A stretch of 64,000 nt of DNA from Fragilaria crotonensis (GCA_022925895.1 JAKSYS010000341.1:1-64000), one strand, 5' to 3'; shown: positions 11,111 to 22,165, counted from the stretch's first letter. The notes: generated by a model from the sequence alone, not told the origin. Translations and numbers: made by a program.

Positions 11111-14100
11111 AAAAATCTCGGTTGTAATTCAAGGCATGCGGAATATGGATCGATGAAGAGTTCGTGATGTTGCAATAGATCCGTCTCCCAAGGCTCGAGG
11201 GTGCTCACATATTCATCGAAGGTTCCGTAATTGAAAGGGCGCGTGGATGTGGGTGCCTTTGTGGTTGCTTCTATCCTCCAACAGCTGGCATCCTCCATGA
11301 TGACATCGACCGGACGTGCGTGCTCTGGAAGATTCTCGTAAGAAATTGTGTCTGTGGCTTGCTCGGTATATCGTCGACGTCCAATGTGTTCACATGTGAT
11401 ATATTCATTGCCGCCTTTGCATATTGCCAAGAACGTGTCATATTGGTAAGCGATAGCTGTGATGCGTCGATGCGAGTGTGTCTGAAGCCATGAGCCCAGG
11501 GGCTGTATGAGTTTCCCCGCAGAAGTACTCCACAATTTGTTGGCTTTTTGCCACAAACGCCATTCAAGTGCGGATGGACTTTCTTGGTGTATTTTCATCC
11601 AGCGACTACCGAGACTGAAGAGCGATGTTTGTCCTTTGATTTTTTCCATATCAAGATGATCTCCCACAACTGTTGTTAAGTCTGAAAGAGTGATCGCATT
11701 CAAGAAGATCCGACAATGGTTTAATCGTCGAAGTTGTGCCGCCGTGAATTGTTTGGACTGAATGATGGCTTCCATGATGTAACAGTCGTGTTCACGTTCC
11801 AGTGGCGCAATGCCCGGGTCATCGATGTCCAGCCTGCAGTTTACATCCTTGAGGTATTGTCGAAGTGATTTGAGCCATTTTGATTCCAGATGAGGTAAAG
11901 GTGTGTTGACGTCTTCCAGGAATGATTTAGACATCCCAACGCTATAGTTTCCCCAGGATACGGCGTTTCGGAGCAATTTTCCAGCGTCGGTGTTTGCCCG
12001 CCAGTGTTTTAGAACTGTGGTGATCTGACCAATACCCTGTTGGTCGTAGAGGCGCTTGAATCCTGCACCACCGTATTCGCGAGGGCCGAATACTATTGCG
12101 CGATGCATGTGACGGTTAAAGCCGCATCGTGCAATGATAATGCTCATGGCTTTCCGCTGAATTTTTGTGAGTTGTTGGTTCGTGAAGTGCGAATTGGCGA
12201 GAGGGTAACTCATGCTGGGTACGTAGCAAGAGTAGTAAAAGATCCAGGATTCCTCCCTTGTCAACGGGCATTTCCACAGAAACGAGACGACTTCGTCACT
12301 TTTCTTTTGAAGTTGTCGCTGCTGCTCTTTCTGGTTACCTGCCGGGTCTTTAAAATGTCCTAGTGTCTTGTGAGCCGCATAGGGTGAAAGATATTCGAGT
12401 GCTTGGTCTTGTCCTGTATTGTTGTCGCGAACGTGTACATTTGAGTATTTTGCGCGATCGGGATATAGAACTGGATCTCCTTGCTTAGTAAACTTCCAGG
12501 TGAGCACGTGATAGGAGCATTTTGACAATTCTAAAGCGCCTCCCGAGATTCCCAACATATCAGACCACCGCTGTGCATTCCGCTGCATTTGACTCAATAT
12601 AACTTCTGGTGTGTCCACTGCTTCATCGGACAGAAACTGATTGGTTTGACCATTGGAATCGTCGACAAACCCAATCATACCGATCCCTACTGGATGCTTC
12701 CCATTTGGCGTACAATAAAAGGCTTTGGACGCAGATTGATCGTAACAATCATATAAAGTGCTTGATAAGAAGCACCATATTGCTGGAGAGTTCCCACTAC
12801 CTTGACCGGTGCCATAGACGGGCAAATGTGGTGTGTGGCTGTATCCGGTTGGAGCGAGGCCAAGATCTGTTCGTATGCGATATTCGGCCTTATGTAGAGT
12901 GGTTGCGTTGCTTTGTGCGACTTGTGGATGGATTCCGTACTTACGGCTGACGATCATGGCAAGATTGGGTATTATCCGATCGTAGCAAGATGTGGCATCG
13001 TAGTTTGTCTGAATCAATGTCTTCCTGGTAATACGAGATATCTCAAATTGAAGTTCCTCTAACAATACTGGGTCTGTTGCTGTGCGATGTGGCCGCGATC
13101 CAAATTGTCCAGAATGTAGTAGTTGCAATGCTTCTGCTCGGTACATTGCTTCTCGCCATTTCAGTCCCATTGCCAGGTTGTAATCTGCTTCATAGATGTG
13201 GATAACACGTGTTCTGTGAATTTTAATATTCCCTGGTTCTTTGAATAACATGGTATTGGCCACCGTCTGCCAGCGTTTGAACGAGTATCCTCTTGATAAT
13301 GCGTAATTGATCATTGTCAAATGTACGGAAAAGATAGCCAGTTGCTTTTGATTGAGATCATCCCGCTGCCGTTGTAGCTCTACAGGATCGTCGCCAGTAA
13401 CTTCGGAAAATTTATGTCGCGCAATCATCGCCTTGTAATGTCCGAGGTGTAGTCCTGACGGTGATGTTGTGGTCGACTCCCGCCATACTTTCAATTTTTC
13501 TCTAAATGCCGTCGCTGTGATTGTTGGTGTGCTATCGAAGTTAGCAATGTCCGTCGTGTGTTGAAGGTGGTCCAGAAAGTCCTGCATTGATGTATCTCCG
13601 GTGTCTGGGTATCTATATGTGCCACTTAGAATATTGTCAGCCGATTTTGTGTTTCCGCAGTATCCTAGATCTTGCTTGAGAGGTGGAAGAGTAAATGGAG
13701 TACCGTGTGCTTGTCCGAAGTGTCGTCGGTTCCGATCCTGAAGTCTTGCCAATACTTCCGACGGGACGTCGATCAGTTTCCATTCGGTGCATGTTTTTGG
13801 GTCGGTGTTAGGATGTATAGGTATTTCTATTCTAATGACTCCTGTGCGATCCGAGGTACTCCGAACCGATTGGAGCTTGCTCCATACCTGGCGTATCGTT
13901 TCGATTTTTTGTAACGCCTTTAGGGTAGTTGCGGTTGCACGGTCTTTTGGAGACGTCGAGGAATTTAAGATTTGTAGTTTGTGTTTCCGCTCAGTATCTC
14001 GCCTTTCGTAGCTTTGCGCAACGATTTTGTTGACATTCAACTTTGCTTGTCTGAGGTATTGTTGACACCGAGGTATGTCGCACGGAATTTGGTCGGGTTG

Positions 14101-14733
14101 GAGTATCTCGGTCAGGTCTCTGAGTAATTGCGGCGACACAGGTAATCTAGTTCTCAGTGAAGATAGATACTTTTTCAACAACTGAACGCGATATCGTGCA
14201 TTGTGTAATTCCAGAGACCAGTGCGGGGCAGCAAATTTTGTGATATGATTCTCTGCCGCAAGACTGATAGCGAGTAAATCTTTGTCCAATCGTTCTGCGA
14301 ATTGGTGTCGGTCTCCTGCCTTTTGTAACTTTTCTGCCCGGTGAAATAAGTTAGCTCTGCTGAGACTATCATATTTGAACTGTATGTACTCCGTGACCTG
14401 TCGAATGTTTGTCGATTGGAGCATTCTCGGTTCATATTTGGACAGTTGAGGTATTTGTGCTCCAAAGAGTTGATCGATATGAAAATCCACATAATAAGCT
14501 CTGTGATCCGAAGGATGTCTGTGGTTAAATGGCTCGTATCCGCATGCGCTTGCTGCCGGGAGAAGGTCCTGAGAAACTAGAATATGATCCAGACATTTGA
14601 TTCCTCTTGCGTATGTAGCAGGCCGTGTCTGTGAGTGCTTCCCGCTCATGAGGTCAATCAAAGATAGTGCGTTCATAATCTTAACAAGTCCATCCGGTTC
14701 GGAACCAAGTACTTCATTGAAATCTCCGACCAA
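10951..14733 (-). CDS. G ORF2 main frame: endonuclease C-terminus and reverse transcriptase
   Basis: A 1260-codon uninterrupted frame. Residues 1-90 are the C-terminal half of an apurinic-type endonuclease: MVGDFNEVLG holds the Asp/Asn pair and HPSDHRAYYVD (about 73-83) the SDH catalytic end. A long helical linker follows. The RT spans about 400-760: SPSGLHLGHYKA (424-435), block A NYDATSCYDRI (577-587), block B GTGQGSGNSPAIW (641-653) and block C FVDD (689-692). The box B form GQGSGxSP and FVDD replace the commoner PQGxxLSP and YADD, marking a distinct LINE lineage shared with A, B and F. The ATG at 14733 is only where this frame opens; upstream endonuclease sequence lies in other frames. 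The frame ends at 10951 by a shift inside RNase H. Confidence 0.85.
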   Translation of the reverse strand: MVGDFNEVLGSEPDGLVKIMNALSLIDLMSGKHSQTRPATYARGIKCLDHILVSQDLLPAASACGYEPFNHRHPSDHRAYYVDFHIDQLFGAQIPQLSKYEPRMLQSTNIRQVTEYIQFKYDSLSRANLFHRAEKLQKAGDRHQFAERLDKDLLAISLAAENHITKFAAPHWSLELHNARYRVQLLKKYLSSLRTRLPVSPQLLRDLTEILQPDQIPCDIPRCQQYLRQAKLNVNKIVAQSYERRDTERKHKLQILNSSTSPKDRATATTLKALQKIETIRQVWSKLQSVRSTSDRTGVIRIEIPIHPNTDPKTCTEWKLIDVPSEVLARLQDRNRRHFGQAHGTPFTLPPLKQDLGYCGNTKSADNILSGTYRYPDTGDTSMQDFLDHLQHTTDIANFDSTPTITATAFREKLKVWRESTTTSPSGLHLGHYKAMIARHKFSEVTGDDPVELQRQRDDLNQKQLAIFSVHLTMINYALSRGYSFKRWQTVANTMLFKEPGNIKIHRTRVIHIYEADYNLAMGLKWREAMYRAEALQLLHSGQFGSRPHRTATDPVLLEELQFEISRITRKTLIQTNYDATSCYDRIIPNLAMIVSRKYGIHPQVAQSNATTLHKAEYRIRTDLGLAPTGYSHTPHLPVYGTGQGSGNSPAIWCFLSSTLYDCYDQSASKAFYCTPNGKHPVGIGMIGFVDDSNGQTNQFLSDEAVDTPEVILSQMQRNAQRWSDMLGISGGALELSKCSYHVLTWKFTKQGDPVLYPDRAKYSNVHVRDNNTGQDQALEYLSPYAAHKTLGHFKDPAGNQKEQQRQLQKKSDEVVSFLWKCPLTREESWIFYYSCYVPSMSYPLANSHFTNQQLTKIQRKAMSIIIARCGFNRHMHRAIVFGPREYGGAGFKRLYDQQGIGQITTVLKHWRANTDAGKLLRNAVSWGNYSVGMSKSFLEDVNTPLPHLESKWLKSLRQYLKDVNCRLDIDDPGIAPLEREHDCYIMEAIIQSKQFTAAQLRRLNHCRIFLNAITLSDLTTVVGDHLDMEKIKGQTSLFSLGSRWMKIHQESPSALEWRLWQKANKLWSTSAGKLIQPLGSWLQTHSHRRITAIAYQYDTFLAICKGGNEYITCEHIGRRRYTEQATDTISYENLPEHARPVDVIMEDASCWRIEATTKAPTSTRPFNYGTFDEYVSTLEPWETDLLQHHELFIDPYSACLELQPRFLPGVTAQRSTVPTEHSGGPSVQSKVNALQAEWDHPEDPEWTLIGQNVAECYPF

Positions 14734-16093
14734 TACAATTTGGTATCCGTGGGAGGCACATTCTTTCAGATATAGTAATAAGTCTCTGCAGAAGGCTGCT
14801 CGAGGCGAAGTTAATTTGTCCTGGGAAGAAGTGAGTAGATTGTAATGTTGTGCTGCGACGGTGATCTGGCCTGCTTGGACTTTGTCTGTGACTGGTTGGT
14901 ACGCGAAACGATCACAATTTGTCTATTCAGACCACCTTGAAATACCTGACTGACCCAGCGTCCCCATTTGTCGCTATGCTGCTTGATAATCCTCCCGGTA
15001 GCGTTTGCTAAGGTCAGCAATAGTGTTCCGCCGGGTTTATACATGGTTTTGCTATCCAATGGTGTGGTTCCCAGGGTTAATCGGGACCTCTGCCACAATT
15101 GACGGGTGGTTTCGAACATGATGCTTTTACCTGCGGCTTGTTGACATCAAGATTAATTTCTTGACCACAAAACACATCAGCTTGTACTTCTAATAGGACC
15201 TTGCACAGCTCTCCAAATTGACCTCCTCTTCGATCGAGGTGAAACCGTTCACATTCTGTCCGTAAATTCTAAATTGTCCCTCCTTTTTGTCATCCAAGAT
15301 GTCGCCCCAATAAGTATTACTCCTCTGGTTCTCTACCGACAGTATCGATCCTCTGTTGGATGCGTTGCTCCTTTGGCCATGATTCTGTTGTTGTTCAAAT
15401 ACTTTCCTCCATTCTACTTGCGCCACTCGTAGTCTTGATGCTTTGTCATCACACGTCACTGTGTCTGATGGGAGTGATTTGCTCTACGGGCTTCGTGTGA
15501 GCAATTCTGTTTTTGTTCCCTTTACTAGAACTGTCGGAAGGTGTACTCATCTCTGTGTGAGGTTCTTCCTGTTGGATTGGCGGTGTCTCGATACTGGCTT
15601 GTTGAGTGACGTGCTGCGTTATAATGTCTGCTAGGTGGTTTGGACTGAGAATGGATTCGTTGAGTATCCCTGCATGGGACTCGAAGGGATCTGTTAATGG
15701 CGGTCGGGACCTGGACGCGTCATCATCTATAAGACTGTCATGGTCGTCTTCTGGGCCTGGGTATAATGGATGTTGGTCATTTGTATAACTCATCGGACTT
15801 TGAATTGTCGGGCTATAGTTGGAGTTTTCATGGTGGTAGTGATGCCATGGATGTTGAAACTCGGACGATTGTGGTGACTGCGAATCCTCTCGTGTTGAGT
15901 CAATACTAGATGTCGGCGATGAATTCCGTCGTTCTGGTGTGTTCGTCGGGCTCGTGCTTGTTGGAGTTGACGTTGATGCAGGTTGTTTCTTCACTGGCGT
16001 GTTCTTACGATCCCTTCGTTTCCGGTATTCACTTGTCTCGGATGGCATTGTGGCTTGGTAATTGATGGGGCCGTACATGGCTTCTGTATCCAC
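14734..16093 (-). pseudogene. G ORF2 N-terminal region and endonuclease start (broken)
   Basis: The 16093-15449 frame (214 codons) begins MDTEAMYGPINYQ immediately after the ORF1 stop and is Ser/Thr/Pro-rich and probably disordered. It likely is the start of ORF2, with at most a few bases between the ORFs. The 15459-15190 frame then gives GQFRIYGQNVNGF, the usual first strand of a LINE endonuclease, and the 15119-14811 frame gives KPGGTLLLTLAN and SDKWGRWVSQVFQGG, its middle. Frame changes near 15450, 15210, 15120 and 14830 separate the parts. The endonuclease nicks target DNA to prime reverse transcription. Either the copy is damaged or these are indel errors. Confidence 0.7.
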
Positions 16094-16095
16094 CG

Positions 16096-17934
16096 TTAAA
16101 TCAATAACTGCCGAGCGTTTCCCGATGTTGGAGGAGGTGCCGTTTGAGTTGGTTCTTGTGGAAGCATCTTTGAAATCATGCTCGTTAGCATTTGGAGCTG
16201 CCGATCATGGTTTTCAAACATTCGTGTGAAGTCTGAGGTTTGTGGAGCTGGTGGTGGCGGGAGGTTTGTAGCCATATGAACTTGGAGAGCCTGTGCGATC
16301 TGTTGGGCCATGTTTTGCTCGAACTCTTGTTGTTTTGCTGCTGCTTGTTGTTCCATTTGTTTCCTTTGATCCTCCAGTTTGGTTTCTAGGTTACGGCGTT
16401 GGATCTCTGCCTGTCGTTCGAACTCCATCTTTTGCTCTGCTGCATTTAACTCGTTCTCTCGTTTTTGCTGTGCTGCTTGTATCTCCATATCTTTACGATG
16501 TTTTTCCTTGTCTTCTTCCAATCTGTCCACCTTGCGTCTTAGATCGTCCACTTCGGCTCTGCTGGATGCAAGATCCGAGAGGAGTTCATCGTCGATTGTG
16601 ATTGCAGCCGAGGTAGGTGTGGTAGAATTGTTTTCAGAGAATGGTTTTGTGTTGAGATTAGAGCCTTTAACTCGTTCTGCCCATGACAATTGTTTAGACT
16701 GATTTGTCTGCGATGTGGTCTCTGATTCGTCAGTGGTATTCGCAAACGTCCAATCAGGTACCGCTGAATCGTAAGACATGGCCGTGTTTACGCTTGCCGA
16801 CAAGTACGTTCCATTTCCGCTGGAAAAGCCGTCTGAGTTCAATGGTGCTACTTCTGGAATACCAGAATATATCCTGGAGGATTGTTTCGCGTCATCTGGG
16901 ACATGGGATTCATACCATGTATTGATCGAGGCTTGAAGTGTCTTACGAACGCGTTGAAAGTCTTCCTTGTTGACTAAGACCTTGTGCTTACCCAGATAAT
17001 CTGTATTTGGAACTGCGATAACGTCTCGAACTCCTTCCACCGACAAAATTCTATCAGATAAATAATACATGGCATCGTTGCTCACATTATTCAGGATTAT
17101 CACGTGATTATTCGAAATCATTTTTGTCTGTTGGAGAAGAATGCGTACATATGCTTCTGGGTGTTTGTTCCTCAATTGAAATGAAGTAAAGTCAGTTGAT
17201 TCGCGATAAACAAGTTTGAGTATCTTCAACATCTCCATTGATGTGCTTTTTTCTGTTTCGATTGCGTATGCCTTCGTCCTGAAGTCCTTTCCTTTGTATT
17301 TAATCGTTGGTGTACAAAACGCCAAATAGAATTTTGGGAGTTTAGTCTTTGATGGAAAATGTCGCTTCAGTTCTGTTGCTACCTTTGATGTGGCATGTGC
17401 CAAATCGTAGTACTGAGGGTCCAAACCTTGAATGAATCCTAGTTGGGTTGTGTTCCAGACATCTTCCGTCCAACGGTGTTCGGTGAGAAAACAATTATGC
17501 TTGCGTAGAAGTTCGTGAATCTTTGGAACTGATTTCATCTCTTGAAGTGATACTGCTGTTCGAAGTCGATGCACTATGAAGACTGACTTGTCTCTTTTTG
17601 AAGAAGTGTAGGTGCTTTCCATGTGGGATTGTTTCCTGTCGTTTTGATTTTCTTGATCGTGAAGATTGAACAGGTTTTGGTGTTGCTCCTTAGTCCATGT
17701 GAGCGTGTCAACTCGAGGCATAACTTTGTTGTTGTTTGTCATGATAATCACTTCCTCTCCAAAGTACTCTTGAACTGCTTGGATCCAGTGAAGGTGAAGC
17801 TTCGACGGATGAATCGATGCATCATGTTTACTCTGAATAAATCTGAACTTGAGTGTTTTTTCAACTAATTTTTGATCGTTTCGTTTCCTTCCTCCGGTAC
17901 CTGGTTGCGTTACATCAGAGATGTCATCCGCAAT
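16096..17934 (-). CDS. G ORF1, main part (coiled-coil protein)
   Basis: An open frame that enters from the H junction at 17934 and stops at 16096. It also opens at an ATG at 17751 (551 codons from there), but upstream in-frame sequence (DDISDVTQPGTGGRK, then HLHWIQAVQEYFGEE) belongs to the same protein, and its true start lies beyond H at about 24870. Features are a globular N-terminal half of unknown fold, a Ser/Thr/Asn-rich middle, and a long coiled coil (about residues 390-480 of the 551, from VDDLRRKVDRLEEDKEKH on, rich in Gln and Glu). The end is Pro/Gln-rich. LINE ORF1 proteins bind element RNA and trimerise through coiled coils. F carries a related but broken ORF1 at 57417-60378. No zinc knuckle is seen. 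Confidence 0.75.
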   Translation of the reverse strand: MADDISDVTQPGTGGRKRNDQKLVEKTLKFRFIQSKHDASIHPSKLHLHWIQAVQEYFGEEVIIMTNNNKVMPRVDTLTWTKEQHQNLFNLHDQENQNDRKQSHMESTYTSSKRDKSVFIVHRLRTAVSLQEMKSVPKIHELLRKHNCFLTEHRWTEDVWNTTQLGFIQGLDPQYYDLAHATSKVATELKRHFPSKTKLPKFYLAFCTPTIKYKGKDFRTKAYAIETEKSTSMEMLKILKLVYRESTDFTSFQLRNKHPEAYVRILLQQTKMISNNHVIILNNVSNDAMYYLSDRILSVEGVRDVIAVPNTDYLGKHKVLVNKEDFQRVRKTLQASINTWYESHVPDDAKQSSRIYSGIPEVAPLNSDGFSSGNGTYLSASVNTAMSYDSAVPDWTFANTTDESETTSQTNQSKQLSWAERVKGSNLNTKPFSENNSTTPTSAAITIDDELLSDLASSRAEVDDLRRKVDRLEEDKEKHRKDMEIQAAQQKRENELNAAEQKMEFERQAEIQRRNLETKLEDQRKQMEQQAAAKQQEFEQNMAQQIAQALQVHMATNLPPPPAPQTSDFTRMFENHDRQLQMLTSMISKMLPQEPTQTAPPPTSGNARQLLI

Positions 17935-18228
17935 CGAAATAAATTCCGAGTCTTGTCCAAATTTCTCTAAGTCCGTTTAGTCGGATGAGTCGTCTGCTTC
18001 GTGGTTTCGTCGTACCGTTGTCTCGCGCACTGTCGCGTCGATTCGTGTGTTGTCTGTGGTCATTCTCGTTTCTCTTTTGTGCTCGTGAGACTAGTAGAAA
18101 TAAATAGATGGCATCGGAATCTGGTCCTAATAGTTTTGTCTCTCTCCTGGTTCGTCTCGCGGTGTCGGTCCCGTGATAGTTATCTAGCGGGGTCCGTCGC
18201 GCGATTGTGAGTCGACCTGGTTTCCGCC
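17935..18228 (-). repeat. H split repeat B2
   Basis: About 290 bp nearly identical to B1 (18471-18758). It forms the 3' terminal unit on the minus strand, ends TTTATTTCG at 17935, and begins at GGCGGAAACC-like sequence near 18228. Confidence 0.85.
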
Positions 18229-18314
18229 CCATGCAGAGCATGGCCAGGAGGTAACCGGCGCCAGGGGCGCCGATGAACCTAGGCATCGGGCCAGGAGAGG
18301 AGGTGGGTGGGTGG
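18229..18314. other. GC-rich hairpin spacer between A2 and B2
   Basis: Holds two self-complementary stretches, CCATGCAGAGCATGG (about 18229-18243) and GGCGCCAGGGGCGCC (about 18257-18271). A corresponding spacer is in H' at 39636-39724. It appears only between A2 and B2. Confidence 0.6.
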
Positions 18315-18470
18315 GATTAACTAGAGTAGTGTCTTTGTCGATTCGAGTTCGTTCGGATTGTGAGCAATTCGTATCTTGTGTTGTGTTGTGTCGTGGTGTT
18401 CGTCTGTCTGTGTCTCGTGTTCGTCTGTCTGATGGCGACTGCCCGTCCTTTCGATCTTCGGACATGCCAC
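18315..18470 (-). repeat. H split repeat A2
   Basis: About 156 bp matching A1 (24653-24809) almost base for base. On the minus strand it starts TGGCATGTCCGAAGATC and ends CTACTCTAGTTAATC. Confidence 0.85.
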
Positions 18471-18758
18471 GAAATAAATTCCGAGTCTTGTCCAAATTTC
18501 TCTAAGTCCGTTTAGTCGGATGAGTCGTCTGCTTCGTGGTTTCGTCGTACCGTTGTCTCGCGCACTGTCGCGTCGATTCGTGTGTTGTCTGTGGTCATTC
18601 TCTCTTTTGTGCTCGTGAGACTAGTAGAAATAAATAGATGGCATCGGAATCTGGTCCTAATAGTTTTGTCTCTCTCCTGGTTCGTCTCGCGGTGTCGGTC
18701 CCGTGATAGTTATCTAGCGGGGTCCGTCGCGCGATTGTGAGTCGACCTGGTTTCCGCC
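18471..18758 (-). repeat. H split repeat B1
   Basis: About 288 bp matching B2, directly after the recombinase coding region on the minus strand and joined head to tail with A2. Confidence 0.85.
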
Positions 18759-19780
18759 ATTTTCCGGTTGTCGTTCGTCCGCAGAATCTGGGGCGATCGT
18801 GTAGAAAGATTGTCGACTCGTCATGCGTGCGGCTACTCCGAGTGTCGAGTCCGGCACTTGAATTCGGAGGTATCTCATGAACGTCTGGCTTCGCCACCTC
18901 CCCACCATCTGAATCGTCTCACTTGGAACTCCGGCGAGGTGCATGGCCATCGCGGCGCCTGATCTGATCGAGTGAGTGCCGATGCCACTCGCCTGGAGGC
19001 CAAGCCTCTCTCCTGCGAGAGTCGTCGCCATCCTGAGCTGCCTCAGTATGGACTTGGAAGAGATGTGTTGGGGTTCGTCTGAGTCCTGCGTCCTGACGGC
19101 GTTAATCTTCGGGTTCGTCCGTGAATGGCAATCGTAACTCCGTACCCTCGTCGTCAGGTCCGCTAGCACGCGGACGGGGCAGATGTCCGTTTGTCCCTGC
19201 CTGTCGTTTCGATGCTGAGTCACTGTCGCGCCTTTGTCCCCGTTCTTTGTCGCCGGAAGGTGATCGACACGGTGTCGGCATTCTCCAGTTGTCCTCGGTC
19301 GGTTGTCTGCAGGTCCTGTCCCTTCTGTCGGAAACGAACGTCGTCCACTCTGATCACTGATGTCGTCCGTCGGCTTCCGACATCGGAATATTCGCACGAC
19401 CTCATGGCGAAAAAGAACGCGACCACCACAAGTTGTCCAATAGCGATGTCCGTCTCGTTTCTTGCCCAGGATCGAACCTTTGAATCACCTCTAACGGCAG
19501 CGCCTGCTGTGGGTAGGTCCTGGGTCCTCGTCGGCGTAACGTTTCAGTTGTAAAGCCAGAAGGGGTCGAGTCGTCCGGCGGCGTCGTGGATTGGGCTCTC
19601 AAATTTGTTAAGCCTGAAGGCCTGAGCCACACCGTCGAGGGTGGCACGAATGGAACCGGACAAGGGTCCATTGCCAGCTTCCTGAGGTTGTCGGGAGCGA
19701 AGCCGTCCGTCCCGAAGGGCGGCGGCGAAGCAGGCGAACGTTTCTGCTTTCGCTTCGTCCGAGTCCTTGAGAAAGGCTCC
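18714..19780 (-). pseudogene. H tyrosine recombinase
   Basis: Catalytic parts of a phage-integrase-type tyrosine recombinase are spread over minus frames. VVAFFFAMRSCEYSDV (about 19429-19380) holds the first Arg. GTHSIRSGAAMAMHLAGVPS (about 18985) is the HxxR box, MVGRWRSQ the His/Trp position and TFMRYLRIQV carries the nucleophile Tyr, all in the 19397-18714 frame. The N-terminal core-binding part (VAQAFRLNKFESPIHDAAGR) is at about 19650. The frame changes near 19400 and 19600. It would insert a circular DNA copy without target duplication. Because all catalytic residues survive, only small indels prevent function. Confidence 0.8.
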
Positions 19781-21655
19781 TCCCGACTCCGTCGATTCGT
19801 CCGAGGAATCTTTCGTAACAGCGCCAGCTGCTATCGCGCTTGGCACGGGTTGAGTCGGCAAGAGCTGCGTTTTGGGCAGCAGCTGCAGCCAGCCTCCAAT
19901 CTGCGAAATAAGGGCTGGCCGCAAAGGGATGATCCTGAAGTTCTGTGGAACAAACGGTGAGCAGTTTTTCGTGATCAAGTCTGTCAGTGCCGCGTCGTCT
20001 AGAGCGAAATCTCGGGAGAGCATGTCCGCCACCTTGTTCTCTTTCCCGGGGAACCACTGCGTGTAGTGGTCTATCTCGTGCGTGAGGCAGAAATCAGCGA
20101 ACGCTCGGGCTATCGTCAGGTGAAGCGGACAATCGTCGTTGAAGTTCGACTTAGCAAGCCATCCCGCTGCTGAGGTGCTGTCTCCTGACTGAGCAGAACG
20201 TCTTCGTCCGTCCACGCGGCCCCTTCGTGGAATTCCACGATCATCCCCACAAAGGCAGCAAGGAACTCGAGAGTGTTTAGGGTCGCTCGCCCCAGCAGGT
20301 GCTCTGGTAGCTGATATCGCCACGCCAGGCCGCTCTTGAGGCAGTAGCCTCCGATGCCTTGTGGGCATGCGTCCACCCTCACTATGCGCGTCGGCCACCG
20401 GCAAACCAGCCTGTTGATCGAGATACCTCGCGACGCCTTCTGAAGGAAAGCCTTCCACAGAATCAGGTCGTCCAGTTGGGGTTTGGTCAGTCTCGCCTTC
20501 CCGGCCTGCTTCGAACGCTCGCAGGCCTTGTATAGCCTTCCCATAAAGTGTCTTGCGTAAGGGATGACGTAGGCGGCGTGGCTAAAACGTCCGAGGGTCG
20601 TCTCTAGGTCTCGTCGTCACGAAGGCATGTCTGTGCGTCAGCATCCTGTCAACGGCTTGCGTCCAGCTCATGTGCTTATCGTGAGGCAGTGCGACGACGA
20701 AGCGGCGTGTGTCCACGATCCATCCGAGGATCATCTTCCTCTCGGATGGTTTGGCCTCGGCCAGGAACTTTGGGATCGCAAGGATATCGTCTCTGGGAAA
20801 AGTCTCCTTAACCTCGGGGTCGCAAGGCCTCCCGACCAGGTGGAGCGCCAGCGGGATCGCGGCAGCGCTCTTTCTGCGTCGCGGGGTTGAAGGCCCCAAA
20901 ATGTCGTCCAGGTAGCAGTCGAAGCGAGGGAGGTCGTCGTAGGGTGGATAGTTCACTGCGAAGTAGTCCGCCTTGCCGAAAACACTCATTTTGTCGACCG
21001 ACCCTTTGTCATTGTCCACTGCCCCTTCGGTGTCCAGGAGGTGCTGGTGCGGCGAGTGGTAGACGCTCGGATCCCAGTCGTCCCTGCGGACAAGGTCGTT
21101 TGCCAAGTCCGTGATCATCTCCGACACGTCGCTCCATTGCGATGGGTTTGGCGCTCCACCGAACGTCATCCTCAGCGCCACTAACAGCAGGTCGTCGATA
21201 CTCGTGCAGGACTTCATGGCTGTGGCTGCTTTGAGATGGATTCGTCTGTAGGCGGATTTGCAGTCGACCTTCGTCATCCAGATAGGCTCGTCTGGCCATA
21301 GTTGGCGCAGGAACGAGATGTGGTACATGAGTCTGCTGAATGCTTTTCCGAAACGTGCTTCTGTCAGTTGGGATGTGTCCACGCGTTCATTTACGCTTCG
21401 TCCTGCCACTCCGCTCGGGCTGAATGACTGGTCATGTGTCAGTCGGAGTTTCTCTATTGAATTTCCTTTCTCGTCGATCGACGTCTGCGCGACCATCCCC
21501 AGAGGCGCGACCTCGCATCCCTTGATCTCTAAGGCGGCTTCTCGCGGCAGTGGTAGCTGCCAACCCCTTGAGGCTTCGTCCTTCAGCATGGATATCAACT
21601 TTGCCTCGTGGCCTCGGGCCGATTTGTGATTGCCGCGAGCTAAGTTGGCGCGCAC
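19781..21655 (-). pseudogene. H reverse transcriptase and RNase H
   Basis: The 21655-20582 frame (357 codons) holds the RT: RLTHDQSFSPSG, block A MTKVDCKSAYRRIHL, block B RMTFGGAPNPSQWSD, block C FDCYLDDI. RNase H follows in the 20544-20116 and 20458-19544 frames: RIVRVDACPQGIGGY (Asp), LNTLEFLAAFVGM (Glu), DSTSAAGWLAKS (Asp), WFPGKENKVADMLSRD (end block). This RT/RNase H order without integrase is that of DIRS-type elements. A two-base deletion relative to H' near 20610 ends the first frame, and a shift near 20300 separates the RNase H parts. Upstream, the frame continues from the gag-like ORF in H', which suggests a gag-pol fusion. Confidence 0.82.
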
Positions 21656-22165
21656 GTCCGCGAGGCGGTCAGAATCCGAGATCTCGCGAAGCGGAACTCG
21701 GCCCTTCGAGATGCGCTCCTGAAAACGCGGCCAGAGGGGTGGGCGGACAGGAGCGGGGCGAGAAGTTCGGTGGGGCGAAACTCGGATCCCGGCGTCAGGG
21801 CGCTGAACGGCTGGGCCCGAAGGGCGGCGTCGAGGTCGAGGGCGTACCGTTTGAGCACCGCGAGGTTGTGGCGGGCGGCGTCGTGCGTCCAGTCGAAGCG
21901 AAACTCCGTCGCGTGGGTGCGCGGTTGGCCGGAGTGCAAAATAGTGGCAAGGGCATCGGCCAGGCGTGGTTCGGGAGTCGTGGGAACGGCGAGTCGACGT
22001 TCGGGAGCGGGATCGTCGGCAATGGCACCAACGATGGGAACTTACCGGGAAGCGGGCGTGGCGTGTCTGCGAGGGCTGATGTCGGCGCGTCGTGGGCGTC
22101 TCCGGGCGACAATGCGCGCGCCACGGGTGGTCGGTCGGTGGCGAGTCGAGGGCGGAGCGTAGCGC

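Noticed and set aside
17935-18758. Ordinary LTR for the repeats of H
   Set aside because: The repeats are interleaved (B1-A2-B2 at one end, only A1 at the other), there is no target duplication and the element encodes a recombinase, not a DDE integrase.
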